From Photorhabdus khanii NC19 (GTDB lineage: Bacteria > Pseudomonadota > Gammaproteobacteria > Enterobacterales > Enterobacteriaceae): a stretch of 64,000 bases of DNA. Below are positions 7,106-16,977 of this stretch, piece after piece (the stretch's first letter is position 1; each line of letters opens with the position of its first letter). The notes below the pieces were generated by a model. The model did no database searches and had not been told where the DNA came from. It saw only the letters and a program-made list of their open reading frames with translations. The stretch is from NCBI RefSeq assembly GCF_000517265.1, contig NZ_AYSJ01000006.1, forward strand, positions 57,102 to 121,101, written 5' to 3'. The position numbers and the translations under genes were made by a program.

Positions 7106-10100
7106 TCAGCTCATGATGGTGTAACGGATATGCAGAATCATGTCGCTTAGGCTAAGCAACAGGTCTTTCTGCTTGCCAGTTGCATCCGGGAAGCTCATGG
7201 TCAGCGTGCCACCGTCAGCCACGGGAATACCCTCAAATGGCAGCCGGCGACTGTCATTGAAATCGAGCTGGAACTGGCCGCTATCGTTCATGCCGTGCGA
7301 CACCACCAACGCATCACAGCCCCGTGCTAGCCCTTTCGGATCACCATAGCTGAGCACCGCGCGCACATCCTGATACGGCCCTACCAGCGCCGGCAGGGTG
7401 ACGCTGATTTGTTTGATACGTTTGACTGTTCCCAATGAGTCCGGATAATCATCCATAATCTTCAGGTCAGCGAGTCTCAGGGTGGCCTGCAGTTGTTTAT
7501 TCTCCACCTTCAGGCCATTCGTCCCATCCCCGTATGTTTTATTCGGATTATTGATCACATCAGCAAGCGCAGCAGCTAAGTCGTCAATTTTACCGCTGGA
7601 AAGATTCGCATAGACCTCAGACAGGCATACTGTACGCATCACTTCTTTCGCCCGCTCATCTTTTTCCAGATATTTTTGCTCCATCTGCGCCAAATTTAGC
7701 ATCAGGGTTTCCCCTGCCATCAGACCGGCCCAGGTGCCCTGCCAGGCACCCGGACGAATAAATGACATCCCGGTGTCATTCAGTGCCCACTGCCAAGCTT
7801 TCTCGGCCATCAGGCAACGTGAGACCGTCAGATCGTAGAACTGGTAGTAAATGGCAGCCAGTTTGCCCCGTAGCCAGTTGTACAGCGCCTTACTGGTGAA
7901 TTTATTCTGCAGGAAGGTTAGCTGGGCCTGAGTCTGGCTCTGCTGGGTTTCCAGATAGGTTTTCTGCAGCACGGACGCTTCGCGGCGTACGTCAAGCGCG
8001 TCCAGCTGGGCATCAATCTGCTTCACTTCAGACTCAGCGGCGTTGCGCTGGATTTCCCATTCCTGACGGCGTCGGCGGTAGGCTTCGGACTGGCTGAGGC
8101 GGTCCGCAGCAGTCCGTGAAGCCGCCGCACCAATCTCAATGCTGGTGCCGACCGCCCGGGCAATGGAGCCATACCGGGAACCACCGAACGCCATGCCGTA
8201 AATATTGGGCACAGCATCCAGCCCGGCCGCAACGGTATAGGACACAGTAGCAGTGGTGGAAAGCACCGAAGCGGACAGGGCAAGGTCCATGGCCTGCTTC
8301 TCGCCGGTATTCACATCCTCATCATACAGCGTAGTGTAGCTGTCCAGCCGCGACTGCGCCCTGCTTCGACTGGCCTCCAGCGCCGTTTTGTCCGCATCGA
8401 TTTCATCAATATTCTTCTCCTGCAGGGAAATACTCTGTAGTACCAGCGCTGAGCCCTGCGTCTGCAGCAGCTCGGACAGCGCCTCCGCGTCCTGACGTTC
8501 ACTGATGCTGAGCAGGGTGCTGCCAAACTGGGTCAACTGGCTGACCATGCTGCGTGCGCTTTCCAGCATCACTGGGAAACGCCAGAGTGGCATGTTTTCA
8601 ACAGTTGGCAGCGCACTGCCGCCCTGCGAAGAGTTGACCGCCGCACTTAGTAGGGCCGCCGGGTCGGACGGAGAGGCATAGATGGACAGAGAAAGGGGCT
8701 GGCCGTCGATGGAAAGATTATGACGCAGGTTATACAAACGCTGCGCCAGCGTCTGCCAGTACCCCTGCAACTTCTCATTCTGCTGCGGCAGAAAGAGGCT
8801 AGTCAGGGAGTTGGCGGTATACAGTATACTATCCGACGTTGTATGCTGGCGCACGGTCAGCAGGGCCTGCTGGATTGTAGCCTGAACGGTCTTATCGGCC
8901 GCATCCTTCAGACTCGGGTTGGTCCACGTGTTGTCCTGAGTCATCAAGGGCTCATCTCCGAGCAACGTCAGCGCCTGCATGTACCACATTTTCGCCTCGT
9001 TCAGGGTGTCGCGTTCAAGTTGTCGGTAGGCCGCATCTCCGCGGGCAATCAGCAGGTCAAGCCAAGCCATAAAAGTGGCGACCTTGTAGTGCATTGGGTC
9101 AGCCTGGGCCACAGCGTCCGGATCTGTGGAGTCCAGTGGGTTACTGTGCCAAGTGGTCTCCTCCTGCAGCGGACGCACATTCCACTGATAAGTAGCAGAC
9201 TGGTCATTAACCAAGTAGCCGTCCGGAGACCAGATATATTTTATCCACTGAGTGGCTTCGGTGAAGCGGCTTTCCTGCAGCAGGCGCCTGAACACCATAA
9301 TCGGGACGTAGTAGAACATCTCCCAAAAATAGAGGGCGTTGGCGCCATTGAAGTCCATGGCTTCGGTATAGCTCTGTGGTAACACGGCAATGGAGATATC
9401 CCGCGCATCATCACTGTCACTCCCGGGTGTAAATTTGCCCAGCGAGTAGTCACTTTCAGATATCCCGTTCAGAACGCCCTGATAGTAAGTCTTTGCCTGA
9501 CACTGAAAGAAAACCGCCAGCCCACTAGTGAGGTCTGCCGGAAACTGGACAGGATCGCCCAGTTTAGTTCGCGAGATGGGGACAAAAAGTGTCACAGTTT
9601 GTTTTGTATCTTGCAACTCACCAGACCAGAAGGAATAACGCTTAGTGGCGGTATTGTTTCCTTCAGGAGATATCAATATCTGCACATGTGAATTAGTGCC
9701 GTGTAACGATGCATTATAACTGGGAAGAGTTATAGTGATATAACTGCCATGCCCAGCTTTGGGTTCCGGCAGTTGCTGCGTATTCATAGAAAGAATATTA
9801 TCCAAGCCGGCACTGGCGACCAGCTGCCTAGCAAACAAGGTATTCACCCTTATGCGATATGGACCGTACTGTAAGTATTGGGCGCCATGACTAAGTCGAT
9901 ACAGCGGAATTACGGGGAATTTGTTATTCAGCGTTCTGGTTACCTGTAAATGAGCCGTATAACCCTCGTTTCCGAAAATACCCATGCTTATTTTAACATC
10001 AATGCTGTTAGATTCGTTAAAATTTTCCAGCGGAATATTAAATTTTACATTATCAAATGAAAAGGAAGTTTCATCAAATGTGTAACAATCTCTTTTCGAA

Positions 10101-13100
10101 GCAGTTTCTTCCCCCAATTTGTCGCCAGAATTCGAATAAAGACTAATACCTACCTTTTCAACATCAATAGTGGTATCAATAGTTCCGTTGAAATCTGAAA
10201 ACTTATGCACATATCTTTGATCTGCATAATAAATAAGCTCCACGCTGGAAGGGGCAGATTTGAGCTGTTGTATTATTTTCATTATGTGGTAGCCAGGATA
10301 TTTTCTACCCATGACACGCAGATTTTTATTCTCCACTCCATCAATATATGCTTCTCTGCCTAAACCGCTGAAATTGGTTTGTATCGATGCACCTGAACTT
10401 GAAGCTACGCATTGTATTTTATTGTCAGTATTACCAGATGTGGGGTATATGGATTTTTTTGAAGATATGTAGAAAGTATCTCCCATATTACCGGTGTCAG
10501 GTATCATTTTTAAAATGGGGCTGTCCATATCTGTGAAGTTGAAAGACTGTCTGGCATCTATTTTTAGTATGACATTTTTTTTGTCTATATCGGCATTTAT
10601 ACTCAGAATTTTCCCAGTGTCTTTGAACATAAAAAGGTACGGCAGGTTGGAACCATTCTGCGATACTTCGGGTGTGGATACCGTTACCATATCCGAACTC
10701 CCTTTAATATAGGGAGTGTTCAGCATGATGCTGGAATTATTGTCAAACTGAGTGGAAATGAATTTAATAATTGAGTTTAAATCCTGTATTTTTTTCACCT
10801 CTCCATTCTGGCTCACTTTAACGCCAAAGCCGTTTTCAGGAGTTGTAATTTTGTTATTCTCTCCATCATAAATAACAATAATGATATCGCTTTCACCCTG
10901 AATTTTTGCGCAATACATTCCAGGTCTGGACATGCCTGATAATTTTATATCATTCCAGTCATAGGTTAACGGTGCGCTCCATGTTCCGTCATGCTGTATA
11001 TGCGCATACTTCAGTAAGTTTTCCTGTGCTTTGTTTGATTTACCGTCCTTGCCAACAGTAACGGTTTCTTTTTCTTCCATCCAAAAAATATACAGTCTTG
11101 ACTGTAAAATAACTGGACGGATAAGGTTACTAACAGGAATGGCGGCTGCGGTAATTTTCTTCCATTCACTCCACGCATTAGCCGGCAGTTTGCCATCCGA
11201 CATTTTTCCAACATCTGCCGAGCGCCAGTAATAATCGCCAATAGCTGAACGCCCGATAAGATAAGTCAAACCTTTCTGATCACTGACATCGTCATGGTAA
11301 CCACTGACAATATCGAGATTGGCAATCTCTTCAAAACGTGTCATATACGTCTTAAAGGCATCTTCCACCGTATCACTGGTCAGCTGACTCTGGCTGAGCG
11401 ACTGCAGCATTTCATTCATCATGCTGGTCTGTCCGATACGCATTGTCGGGTCAACATAGTTTTCCGGGTAGTAGACCAGCTGCGACACCCCGGCCCAAGT
11501 ACTGTAGCGTTTGTTATAGATGTCCCACTCCTTAAAGAATTTTCCCGACCTGATACTGCTCACCACCCCGTCTTCCTGACCACTGAGCGCGCGGTTGACA
11601 TAGAGCTGCACGCTGGCAATCGCCTCCGCCAAGCGGGTGGTCTTCACCTGCGCGGAGACCTGACTGTCAATCAGTAACCAACTATAGAGCTCATCGCGAT
11701 TGTTGACTGAGTCCGGACTAATATTTTTAATGACGTATGCGCTGACAGCTCTGCTAAGCGACTCATCCAGCATGCCCTGTAGCTGCGTGGTCTGCCGCTC
11801 ACTTAGCCCGCCCTGCAGGGTGTGGCTGACAGCCAGCCAGTTCTCATAGGAGGGAATGGACGCATTGTCGATATATTTCAGATTTATCAGTGCGGCAACA
11901 CCAGAAGGCGTGATGCCTAGCGTGCTGGCCATATCTACCCACTGTAAGGTGATATCCACCGCCTCCCAGCTGCTAAATGTCTTCGCTGCACTGTCCTGCT
12001 GCGCCAGCCCCTGGGCCACCATCTGCTCATCCAGCGTCATAGACTGTGCCAACTGCGCCGGCGTCAGCGTGCCATCACCTAGCGCTGACAGTATTTCCGT
12101 CGCTGATGCCCCACATTGCTGCAGCCAGCTATGAAAACGAGCCAGACTGCGTATGGTAGCAATATCATGCGCTAAGGTTGTTGCTCCGACTCGGAATTTG
12201 TCAGGCTGCGTGACAGCCAGTGACAGCACGCCTGTGGTCAGAGACAGGGAACGAACAATCAGCATTAATTGCCCCATAACCTGGCAGAAAGAGACCAGCT
12301 TTATTGTGTCTTCGTTTTCGGGTTTGAGTTCGGGTTTATATTTATTCGCCAGCGCCCAGAAATCCTTAAACATCATACCCTGAGGTTTAATCTGGTCTAG
12401 CCACAGCAGAACCGCTTCGGCAGTTTCCGCTGAAGCCAGCTGGGTGGCGGCGGCAATAAACGGTGCTGCCAGCTTGATCCGTTTAGACTCTTTCATCTGA
12501 TCAAGATTTTTATCCTGATTCGCCAGACCGTTTTTCAGCGTGGTGACCAGATTCTTAATATCCGGCGACATATCCGTGCTGTATTTATTAGTGGTCATCA
12601 GGTACAGCTCACCGACCGTCAGCCCCTGCGTCTTCAGCCATTGCGCGTATAGGTCAAGGAAACTGACCAGCCCGGACAGTTCATCCACCGAGAGAGCGTC
12701 CACTTTTTTCCCGGCATAAGGAGAGACGGAAATCAGCATAAACAGTTCGGTGACCGACAGGCTATTGACTGAGGCTAGCAGACGGGTGAGGTAAAGCGCG
12801 GACAGGTTGCTGAGGGTGGTGGTAAAGGCGATGTCTTTACCATCATTATCTCTATCGCTAAAGGCAAGAGTATAAAGCGTATACAGTTCTGTATCGTTCA
12901 CCTGGAATGCCCGTTTCAGTACGCCGGTACGGAAACTGTCAGCAAAAGCTCCGGGAGTCAGGTCAAGCATTTCTCCATCAGCCGAGAACTCACGGTTATT
13001 CAGCCGCGGCGTATTAAACAGACGTGTAAAGGCGCTGGGGCGGTTGGTGTGTGCGGCCTGACTAATAGCCGCGCCCGCCAGTACTAACGCCGTCGCGCTG

Positions 13101-14623
13101 TCTGTCTGGTAATACTTCGTGTAATAACTAACTAGGGACAGACGCGCCAGCACGTTGTAATCAATAGCCAGCTGGTCATTGCAGCTTTCAATCACGGTGC
13201 GGATATCAAACGGAGAGATACCCGTAGCCTTATAAAGGCGGATAAATTTATTCAGTTTCAGTAGGAAAATACTAAAAGGGAATTTTTTGACGTCAAATAT
13301 GACTTCGGCATAATACCCACCACCCCGGCGTGTCACTCCTATAGTGACTCTGTCTTGTGATGAGGTGACCGGGAAGGAGACGGGTACATTATTCTGATTG
13401 TCGAAATCGTCACTGGAAAAGATATCATCAGAAAGATATCCCTTAGTTCCTACTTTGAATGACCCCTGGGCTGCATTGCTTGCAATTGTAAGATTAAGAA
13501 CATAGTTATCTTCTTTGACAGGAATCAGTTCAATGTAGCCAAACTGTCCATAGTTATCTTTCGGCGTGCGTTTTAGCAGAACAGAGTTCACATTACCACC
13601 CTGTCCTGTCAGGGTTACCAGCTGGTCATTTCTGTAATACTGCACAGACGGATCAGAATTGCTACCCGCACTGACCATGCCCAGCAGCGAGGTTAACTCA
13701 TCATAGGTCAGGTCATAGTAACGGGCGAGATAGGGCAGGCTTTGATAAATACTGATATCTTCGCTGGTTCCAAAATTATCTTTCAGCAGTTTTTCCACTG
13801 TATTTTTGTTAGTGTCATTACTGACATCGTCAGGAATAACTTCCTTCAGAATATTAAACAGTTCCGGAGAAATATTCGCCTCAATCGCCAGCAGGGAGGC
13901 ATCATCCATCCTGGCCGCCACGTCCGGATTACGCCGGAAGGCATCAAAATCCGCATCCCGCTGCAGGATAGCCTGACGTACCGCCTCATAAGGCTGATGA
14001 TACGGGGTTTCCCCAGTCAGGCGGTAGGTAGAGAACATCTCCATCACACCGTCATAATTCTTATTCTCTTGCGTCCGAATATTATTCAGCAATAGTTCAC
14101 TGGAAAGTGAGAGGGTGGACAACTCATCATCCATATTGTTTTGTGACAGGGAAAGGGAAGCCAAGTCCGGACGGCGTTTATCCAAGTTATATTTCGAGTC
14201 GTCCGGGTGTATTTTTCTGGCTTCACGATAGAGCTCGGTCAGGTAACCTGCCGGGGAAAACATGGAGGCCACGGAGCCCGGTTTAACAAACTTACTGGCG
14301 CGCTGCGGAAACAGATCATCATAGCCGCGCAGCATGGTTGACTGACAAATACCCAGACGCACGGCACGGGCCAGCTGTGGATTGGCACGGCTAAGAATGC
14401 GGGATTCTGCCATTTTATTTTCTTTTAGTTCCTGTTGTGCCTGTTTATACAGGAAGTTTGTTTCTCCCCAGGTCAGGGCATCCCCGACCAGCGTTCTGAC
14501 TTCCGGAAAGGAGCACACCATAATATCAGGCAGGGTGACCAGTCGGCTATCGTCTGATTCCCGGCCGTTTTTTGTCTTTTCATGGTTGTTCAGTTTTTCC
14601 AGTATGTCATCAGTAAAATACAT
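7106..14623 (-). CDS. tcdA: TcdA-like insecticidal toxin complex A subunit
   Basis: The roughly 2,505-residue protein is collinear with Photorhabdus TcdA (2,516 residues). The N terminus has SRILSRANPQLARAVRLG and SMFSPAGYLTELYREARKIH, the middle has YNKRYSTWAGVSQLVYYPEN and DPTMRIGQT, and the C terminus holds SLYFWE-like ALYFWEMFYYVPIMV, the translocation-channel region with SQSEAYRRRRQEWEIQRN and coiled helices, and the terminal GPYQDVRAVLSYGDPKG, VSHGMNDSGQFQLDFND and LHIRYTIMS. In the family five copies form the receptor-binding pre-pore and syringe channel that injects the toxic part of TcC. The start at 14623 (MYFTDDILEKL) has a GAGGG site at suitable distance. The receptor-binding regions (residues about 335-460 and 1,230-1,580) are AT-rich and divergent. 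No TcB or TcC gene lies next to it, so it must work with partners encoded elsewhere or be silent. Confidence 0.93.
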   Translation of the reverse strand: MYFTDDILEKLNNHEKTKNGRESDDSRLVTLPDIMVCSFPEVRTLVGDALTWGETNFLYKQAQQELKENKMAESRILSRANPQLARAVRLGICQSTMLRGYDDLFPQRASKFVKPGSVASMFSPAGYLTELYREARKIHPDDSKYNLDKRRPDLASLSLSQNNMDDELSTLSLSSELLLNNIRTQENKNYDGVMEMFSTYRLTGETPYHQPYEAVRQAILQRDADFDAFRRNPDVAARMDDASLLAIEANISPELFNILKEVIPDDVSNDTNKNTVEKLLKDNFGTSEDISIYQSLPYLARYYDLTYDELTSLLGMVSAGSNSDPSVQYYRNDQLVTLTGQGGNVNSVLLKRTPKDNYGQFGYIELIPVKEDNYVLNLTIASNAAQGSFKVGTKGYLSDDIFSSDDFDNQNNVPVSFPVTSSQDRVTIGVTRRGGGYYAEVIFDVKKFPFSIFLLKLNKFIRLYKATGISPFDIRTVIESCNDQLAIDYNVLARLSLVSYYTKYYQTDSATALVLAGAAISQAAHTNRPSAFTRLFNTPRLNNREFSADGEMLDLTPGAFADSFRTGVLKRAFQVNDTELYTLYTLAFSDRDNDGKDIAFTTTLSNLSALYLTRLLASVNSLSVTELFMLISVSPYAGKKVDALSVDELSGLVSFLDLYAQWLKTQGLTVGELYLMTTNKYSTDMSPDIKNLVTTLKNGLANQDKNLDQMKESKRIKLAAPFIAAATQLASAETAEAVLLWLDQIKPQGMMFKDFWALANKYKPELKPENEDTIKLVSFCQVMGQLMLIVRSLSLTTGVLSLAVTQPDKFRVGATTLAHDIATIRSLARFHSWLQQCGASATEILSALGDGTLTPAQLAQSMTLDEQMVAQGLAQQDSAAKTFSSWEAVDITLQWVDMASTLGITPSGVAALINLKYIDNASIPSYENWLAVSHTLQGGLSERQTTQLQGMLDESLSRAVSAYVIKNISPDSVNNRDELYSWLLIDSQVSAQVKTTRLAEAIASVQLYVNRALSGQEDGVVSSIRSGKFFKEWDIYNKRYSTWAGVSQLVYYPENYVDPTMRIGQTSMMNEMLQSLSQSQLTSDTVEDAFKTYMTRFEEIANLDIVSGYHDDVSDQKGLTYLIGRSAIGDYYWRSADVGKMSDGKLPANAWSEWKKITAAAIPVSNLIRPVILQSRLYIFWMEEKETVTVGKDGKSNKAQENLLKYAHIQHDGTWSAPLTYDWNDIKLSGMSRPGMYCAKIQGESDIIIVIYDGENNKITTPENGFGVKVSQNGEVKKIQDLNSIIKFISTQFDNNSSIMLNTPYIKGSSDMVTVSTPEVSQNGSNLPYLFMFKDTGKILSINADIDKKNVILKIDARQSFNFTDMDSPILKMIPDTGNMGDTFYISSKKSIYPTSGNTDNKIQCVASSSGASIQTNFSGLGREAYIDGVENKNLRVMGRKYPGYHIMKIIQQLKSAPSSVELIYYADQRYVHKFSDFNGTIDTTIDVEKVGISLYSNSGDKLGEETASKRDCYTFDETSFSFDNVKFNIPLENFNESNSIDVKISMGIFGNEGYTAHLQVTRTLNNKFPVIPLYRLSHGAQYLQYGPYRIRVNTLFARQLVASAGLDNILSMNTQQLPEPKAGHGSYITITLPSYNASLHGTNSHVQILISPEGNNTATKRYSFWSGELQDTKQTVTLFVPISRTKLGDPVQFPADLTSGLAVFFQCQAKTYYQGVLNGISESDYSLGKFTPGSDSDDARDISIAVLPQSYTEAMDFNGANALYFWEMFYYVPIMVFRRLLQESRFTEATQWIKYIWSPDGYLVNDQSATYQWNVRPLQEETTWHSNPLDSTDPDAVAQADPMHYKVATFMAWLDLLIARGDAAYRQLERDTLNEAKMWYMQALTLLGDEPLMTQDNTWTNPSLKDAADKTVQATIQQALLTVRQHTTSDSILYTANSLTSLFLPQQNEKLQGYWQTLAQRLYNLRHNLSIDGQPLSLSIYASPSDPAALLSAAVNSSQGGSALPTVENMPLWRFPVMLESARSMVSQLTQFGSTLLSISERQDAEALSELLQTQGSALVLQSISLQEKNIDEIDADKTALEASRSRAQSRLDSYTTLYDEDVNTGEKQAMDLALSASVLSTTATVSYTVAAGLDAVPNIYGMAFGGSRYGSIARAVGTSIEIGAAASRTAADRLSQSEAYRRRRQEWEIQRNAAESEVKQIDAQLDALDVRREASVLQKTYLETQQSQTQAQLTFLQNKFTSKALYNWLRGKLAAIYYQFYDLTVSRCLMAEKAWQWALNDTGMSFIRPGAWQGTWAGLMAGETLMLNLAQMEQKYLEKDERAKEVMRTVCLSEVYANLSSGKIDDLAAALADVINNPNKTYGDGTNGLKVENKQLQATLRLADLKIMDDYPDSLGTVKRIKQISVTLPALVGPYQDVRAVLSYGDPKGLARGCDALVVSHGMNDSGQFQLDFNDSRRLPFEGIPVADGGTLTMSFPDATGKQKDLLLSLSDMILHIRYTIMS

Positions 14624-14768
14624 CGAAATTACCCTCATCATTTCAGTGTCCAGTTGCCGACAGGCAACGTATGTCTATTACTCATCCGTGACGGATGCAG
14701 GCTGCATTCGGCTCCACAGCAGAACCTTCCCCTGAACAAAATGCGTCATGATTTTGTCCGGATACCAG

Positions 14769-15167
14769 TTACACTGGTGTTTCAAACAGCATTTTTTCGG
14801 CTTCCCGCCGGTACACCAGACCGTCCAGTTTTTACCCGCAGGCATAATTGCTTATGTTCAGTTTTTTCAGCAGCATTGAAGAACGGAAATTCCCGGCCCC
14901 CAGATTGAAAACAAAGGAGACTAGCGCATCGAACTGATACTGATTAATCGAAATCCTGACCACATTGTTTACCGTGCGTTCAGCATCAACTACATCCTGG
15001 TACAGAAAAGTATCCGCCTCTTCAGCACTGATAACATCGCCGGGGCGCTCGCTGGCGGTGTGGCCGTAACCGATGGTCCAGACGTTTGTCAAACACTGAT
15101 AGGCATAAAAGCAAAGACCTTCAAAATGTTTTATCAGTTCAAGCCCTTCTTTTTCGCTCACCTTCAT
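14769..15167 (-). pseudogene. GH24 phage-type endolysin, internally deleted
   Basis: From the ATG at 15167, which follows a strong GGAGGAG site, the frame reads MKVSEKEGLELIKHFEG, CFYAYQCLTNVWTIGYGHT (the T4-lysozyme-like glutamate and GYGHT block) and FDALVSFVFNLGAGNFRSS, ending at a TAA at 14832 after NISNYACG. The same frame then resumes with KLDGLVYRREAEKMLFETPV and a stop at 14769, which is the normal C terminus (GLVRRREAE) of this family. About 20-25 residues between are missing and the junction creates the stop. Endolysin, holin and spanin genes are known beside Tc toxin genes in Yersinia and Photorhabdus, where lysis releases the toxin; here the lysozyme seems dead and no holin is recognised. 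Confidence 0.75.
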
Positions 15168-15579
15168 TCTCTCCTCCGTTAAACAGGTTATCTTTACGCC
15201 CGGAACAAAGAACACAGAGACATTAATGCTCAGAAAACTATGTCTTATGACATAATCAAGTCCGGAAACAATAGTAGCCAACGTATCAGCTCTTGCTAAC
15301 CCATTTAATTTGTATAGTTATTTATTTTTTTACATATGCTTGGCAAACTTACTGAGAAATAGAGATTTTTTAATTAAGCGGCCTGAATGATTAGCAAAAT
15401 AAGATGGATATATCAAAACGACAACATACTTTATTGTTTCATTATGAAATAATAAAGCATGTTAGAGAATAATATGTTTAATATAAGCAAGTGGTGTACT
15501 AAGCATGTTTTTATTTTGTTGATAAGTTCAGGCATCTGCAGATAATGGAAGTAACTCAGAAAACGGAATTTAAAACCTG
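15168..15579. other. AT-rich gap with no recognised gene
   Basis: No protein-coding frame of note and no IS end was recognised between the endolysin and the IS110 remnant. It contains AT-rich sequence with several short T and A runs and could hold the promoter of the endolysin/toxin transcript, but no convincing -35/-10 pair was chosen. Confidence 0.35.
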
Positions 15580-16044
15580 TTAAGCTGAGGGCATGACCAT
15601 AACAACCTGAACTTGCTCCGAGCCTATCTCCATGCTGCTACGCCAGACGCAATCGTCGATCAGATTGATATGTTTCCAACCTAACGTATCATCCCGTTTT
15701 CTGGCACAGCGCATCACGAACCGGGTACCGTGAATTATCAACGTTCGCAGGTGGTGGTTCCCATTTTTACTCAGAGAAGATAACCGAGCTTTACCACCTG
15801 AGCTATGTTGCCGTGGAACCAGACCGCACCAAGCGGACAACTGTCGGCCATTCAAGAATTGTTCCGCATTGACTTCATTCACAAAAGCACCTGCAATCAG
15901 AGGATCGACACAGGGAATAGTAAGCAGGTGTGGATAAGCCGTTTGCTGGCGAGAAAGCGCGGTGATTTCATTGTCCATTTCATCAATACAACAGTTTAAT
16001 TCTCGCATCGCTTCCTGTAACGAATTCAGCAGACGGCGCAACAT
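15580..16044 (-). pseudogene. IS110-family transposase C-terminal remnant
   Basis: The 154-residue frame contains the Transposase_20 domain of IS110 enzymes: LLTIPCVDPLIAGAFVNEV, then QFLNGRQLSAWCGLVPRQHS, SSGGKARLSSLSKNGNHHLR and TLIIHGTRFVMR. The N-terminal DEDD RuvC-like catalytic domain is absent, and the last 40 residues (LGWKHINLIDDCVWRSSMEI) do not match the usual family C terminus, so the fragment is truncated at both ends and cannot be active. Confidence 0.75.
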
Positions 16045-16171
16045 GCAGGATAAACGATTTGTCTTCAGATAAATACAGACTTACATAACGTCAAACATAA
16101 GTCGTTACCATTAAGGATTGATGAACATATTAATTTTTAAAGAGATCTAATTACTTAATGGTTCATACATT

Positions 16172-16204
16172 AAACCGGAAAACTATCCAAAAATTTTCCG
16201 GTTT
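16172..16204 (-). terminator. Inverted repeat downstream of the 16217 gene
   Basis: AAACCGGAAAA (16172-16182) pairs perfectly with TTTTCCGGTTT (16194-16204) just beyond the stop of the small minus-strand gene. The stem is A/T at both ends and could serve as a terminator in either direction. Confidence 0.55.
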
Positions 16205-16216
16205 CATTTGACAAGG

Positions 16217-16579
16217 CTATTTTATTTCGTCTTTCAAAACCCTACGACGATATTCACCACTCGCTTTTTCATGCATGGTAAACAACATAGGTAATAGAGA
16301 ACTCAGCGCCGATAGGCTATGCCCGAGCTGACACAAACTCTCTGGAGTAAATTCATGGATACCGTTACCGGCAAACGACAACATTGAGTCACCAAGAAAA
16401 GTTACACCATGACAAATACCCATAGCATTTTCTTTAGATGATTCAATTAGCTGACACAGTACAGTATCGCTAACACATGAAAGATCCAGTGATGCAATCG
16501 CATCCGACATGCCAGACCATAGGATATTCACATCAGATATATCACTGTCGCCGGGAGTGTCTGGGGTGCTACTGTGCAT
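16217..16579 (-). CDS. Small soluble protein of unknown function
   Basis: A 120-residue, mildly acidic protein without signal peptide or membrane segment. I chose the ATG at 16579 (MHSSTPDTPGD), which has GAGAAG about 8 bases ahead, over the TTG five codons upstream. The C-terminal half (LCQLGHSLSALSSLLPMLFTMHEKASGEYRRRVL) is an amphipathic helical stretch reminiscent of small accessory proteins of prophage origin, but I do not recognise a family. It is flanked by IS110 and IS630 sequences and followed by its own inverted repeat, so it appears to be a free-standing gene. Confidence 0.5.
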   Translation of the reverse strand: MHSSTPDTPGDSDISDVNILWSGMSDAIASLDLSCVSDTVLCQLIESSKENAMGICHGVTFLGDSMLSFAGNGIHEFTPESLCQLGHSLSALSSLLPMLFTMHEKASGEYRRRVLKDEIK

Positions 16580-16701
16580 AATATTGCTTCTCAATTGGTT
16601 TACAAAAAATTAAAACCAAAGAAAAGTCTGTGAGCAAAGTGTGTACTTCGGTTTCTACATTAGATTGAGCGTTAAATGTATAACGCTTTGAGTATGAGGA
16701 T

Positions 16702-16911
16702 ATGTTACTATTCATATTAGCCATAGCATTAGTTCCGATAATGTTTTGGTTAGACGCTCTGATTGTGTTGCAGCACTTTCAGAGCGTTGCTTTTATAGTT
16801 CCTATAACTGTCAACATATTCTTTCTCTTAGAGATCAATATCTCTTCCTTCTTTTCTGATAACGGGAAGGCCAGATTTCATCTGGCTTCTGTCCTAATGC
16901 ATTCGCAATAA
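16702..16911 (+). CDS. Possible small membrane protein
   Basis: The 69-residue frame begins MLLFILAIALVPIMFWLDAL and contains a second hydrophobic segment (VAFIVPITVNIFFLLEI), so it would be a two-helix inner-membrane protein. GAGG lies close (3 bases) ahead of the ATG. No family is recognised and the frame might be chance in AT-rich DNA near an IS630 element. Confidence 0.3.
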   Translation: MLLFILAIALVPIMFWLDALIVLQHFQSVAFIVPITVNIFFLLEINISSFFSDNGKARFHLASVLMHSQ

Positions 16912-16977
16912 TTGTTTCACCTTTATGCCAAGGTCTTTGCAAAGCATTAGATAATGTTGATGATGCTAAATAAGAAT

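Noticed and set aside
8720-9382. 220-codon plus-strand frame inside the toxin gene
   Set aside because: It is antisense to a conserved TcdA region whose reading frame is clearly the real one.
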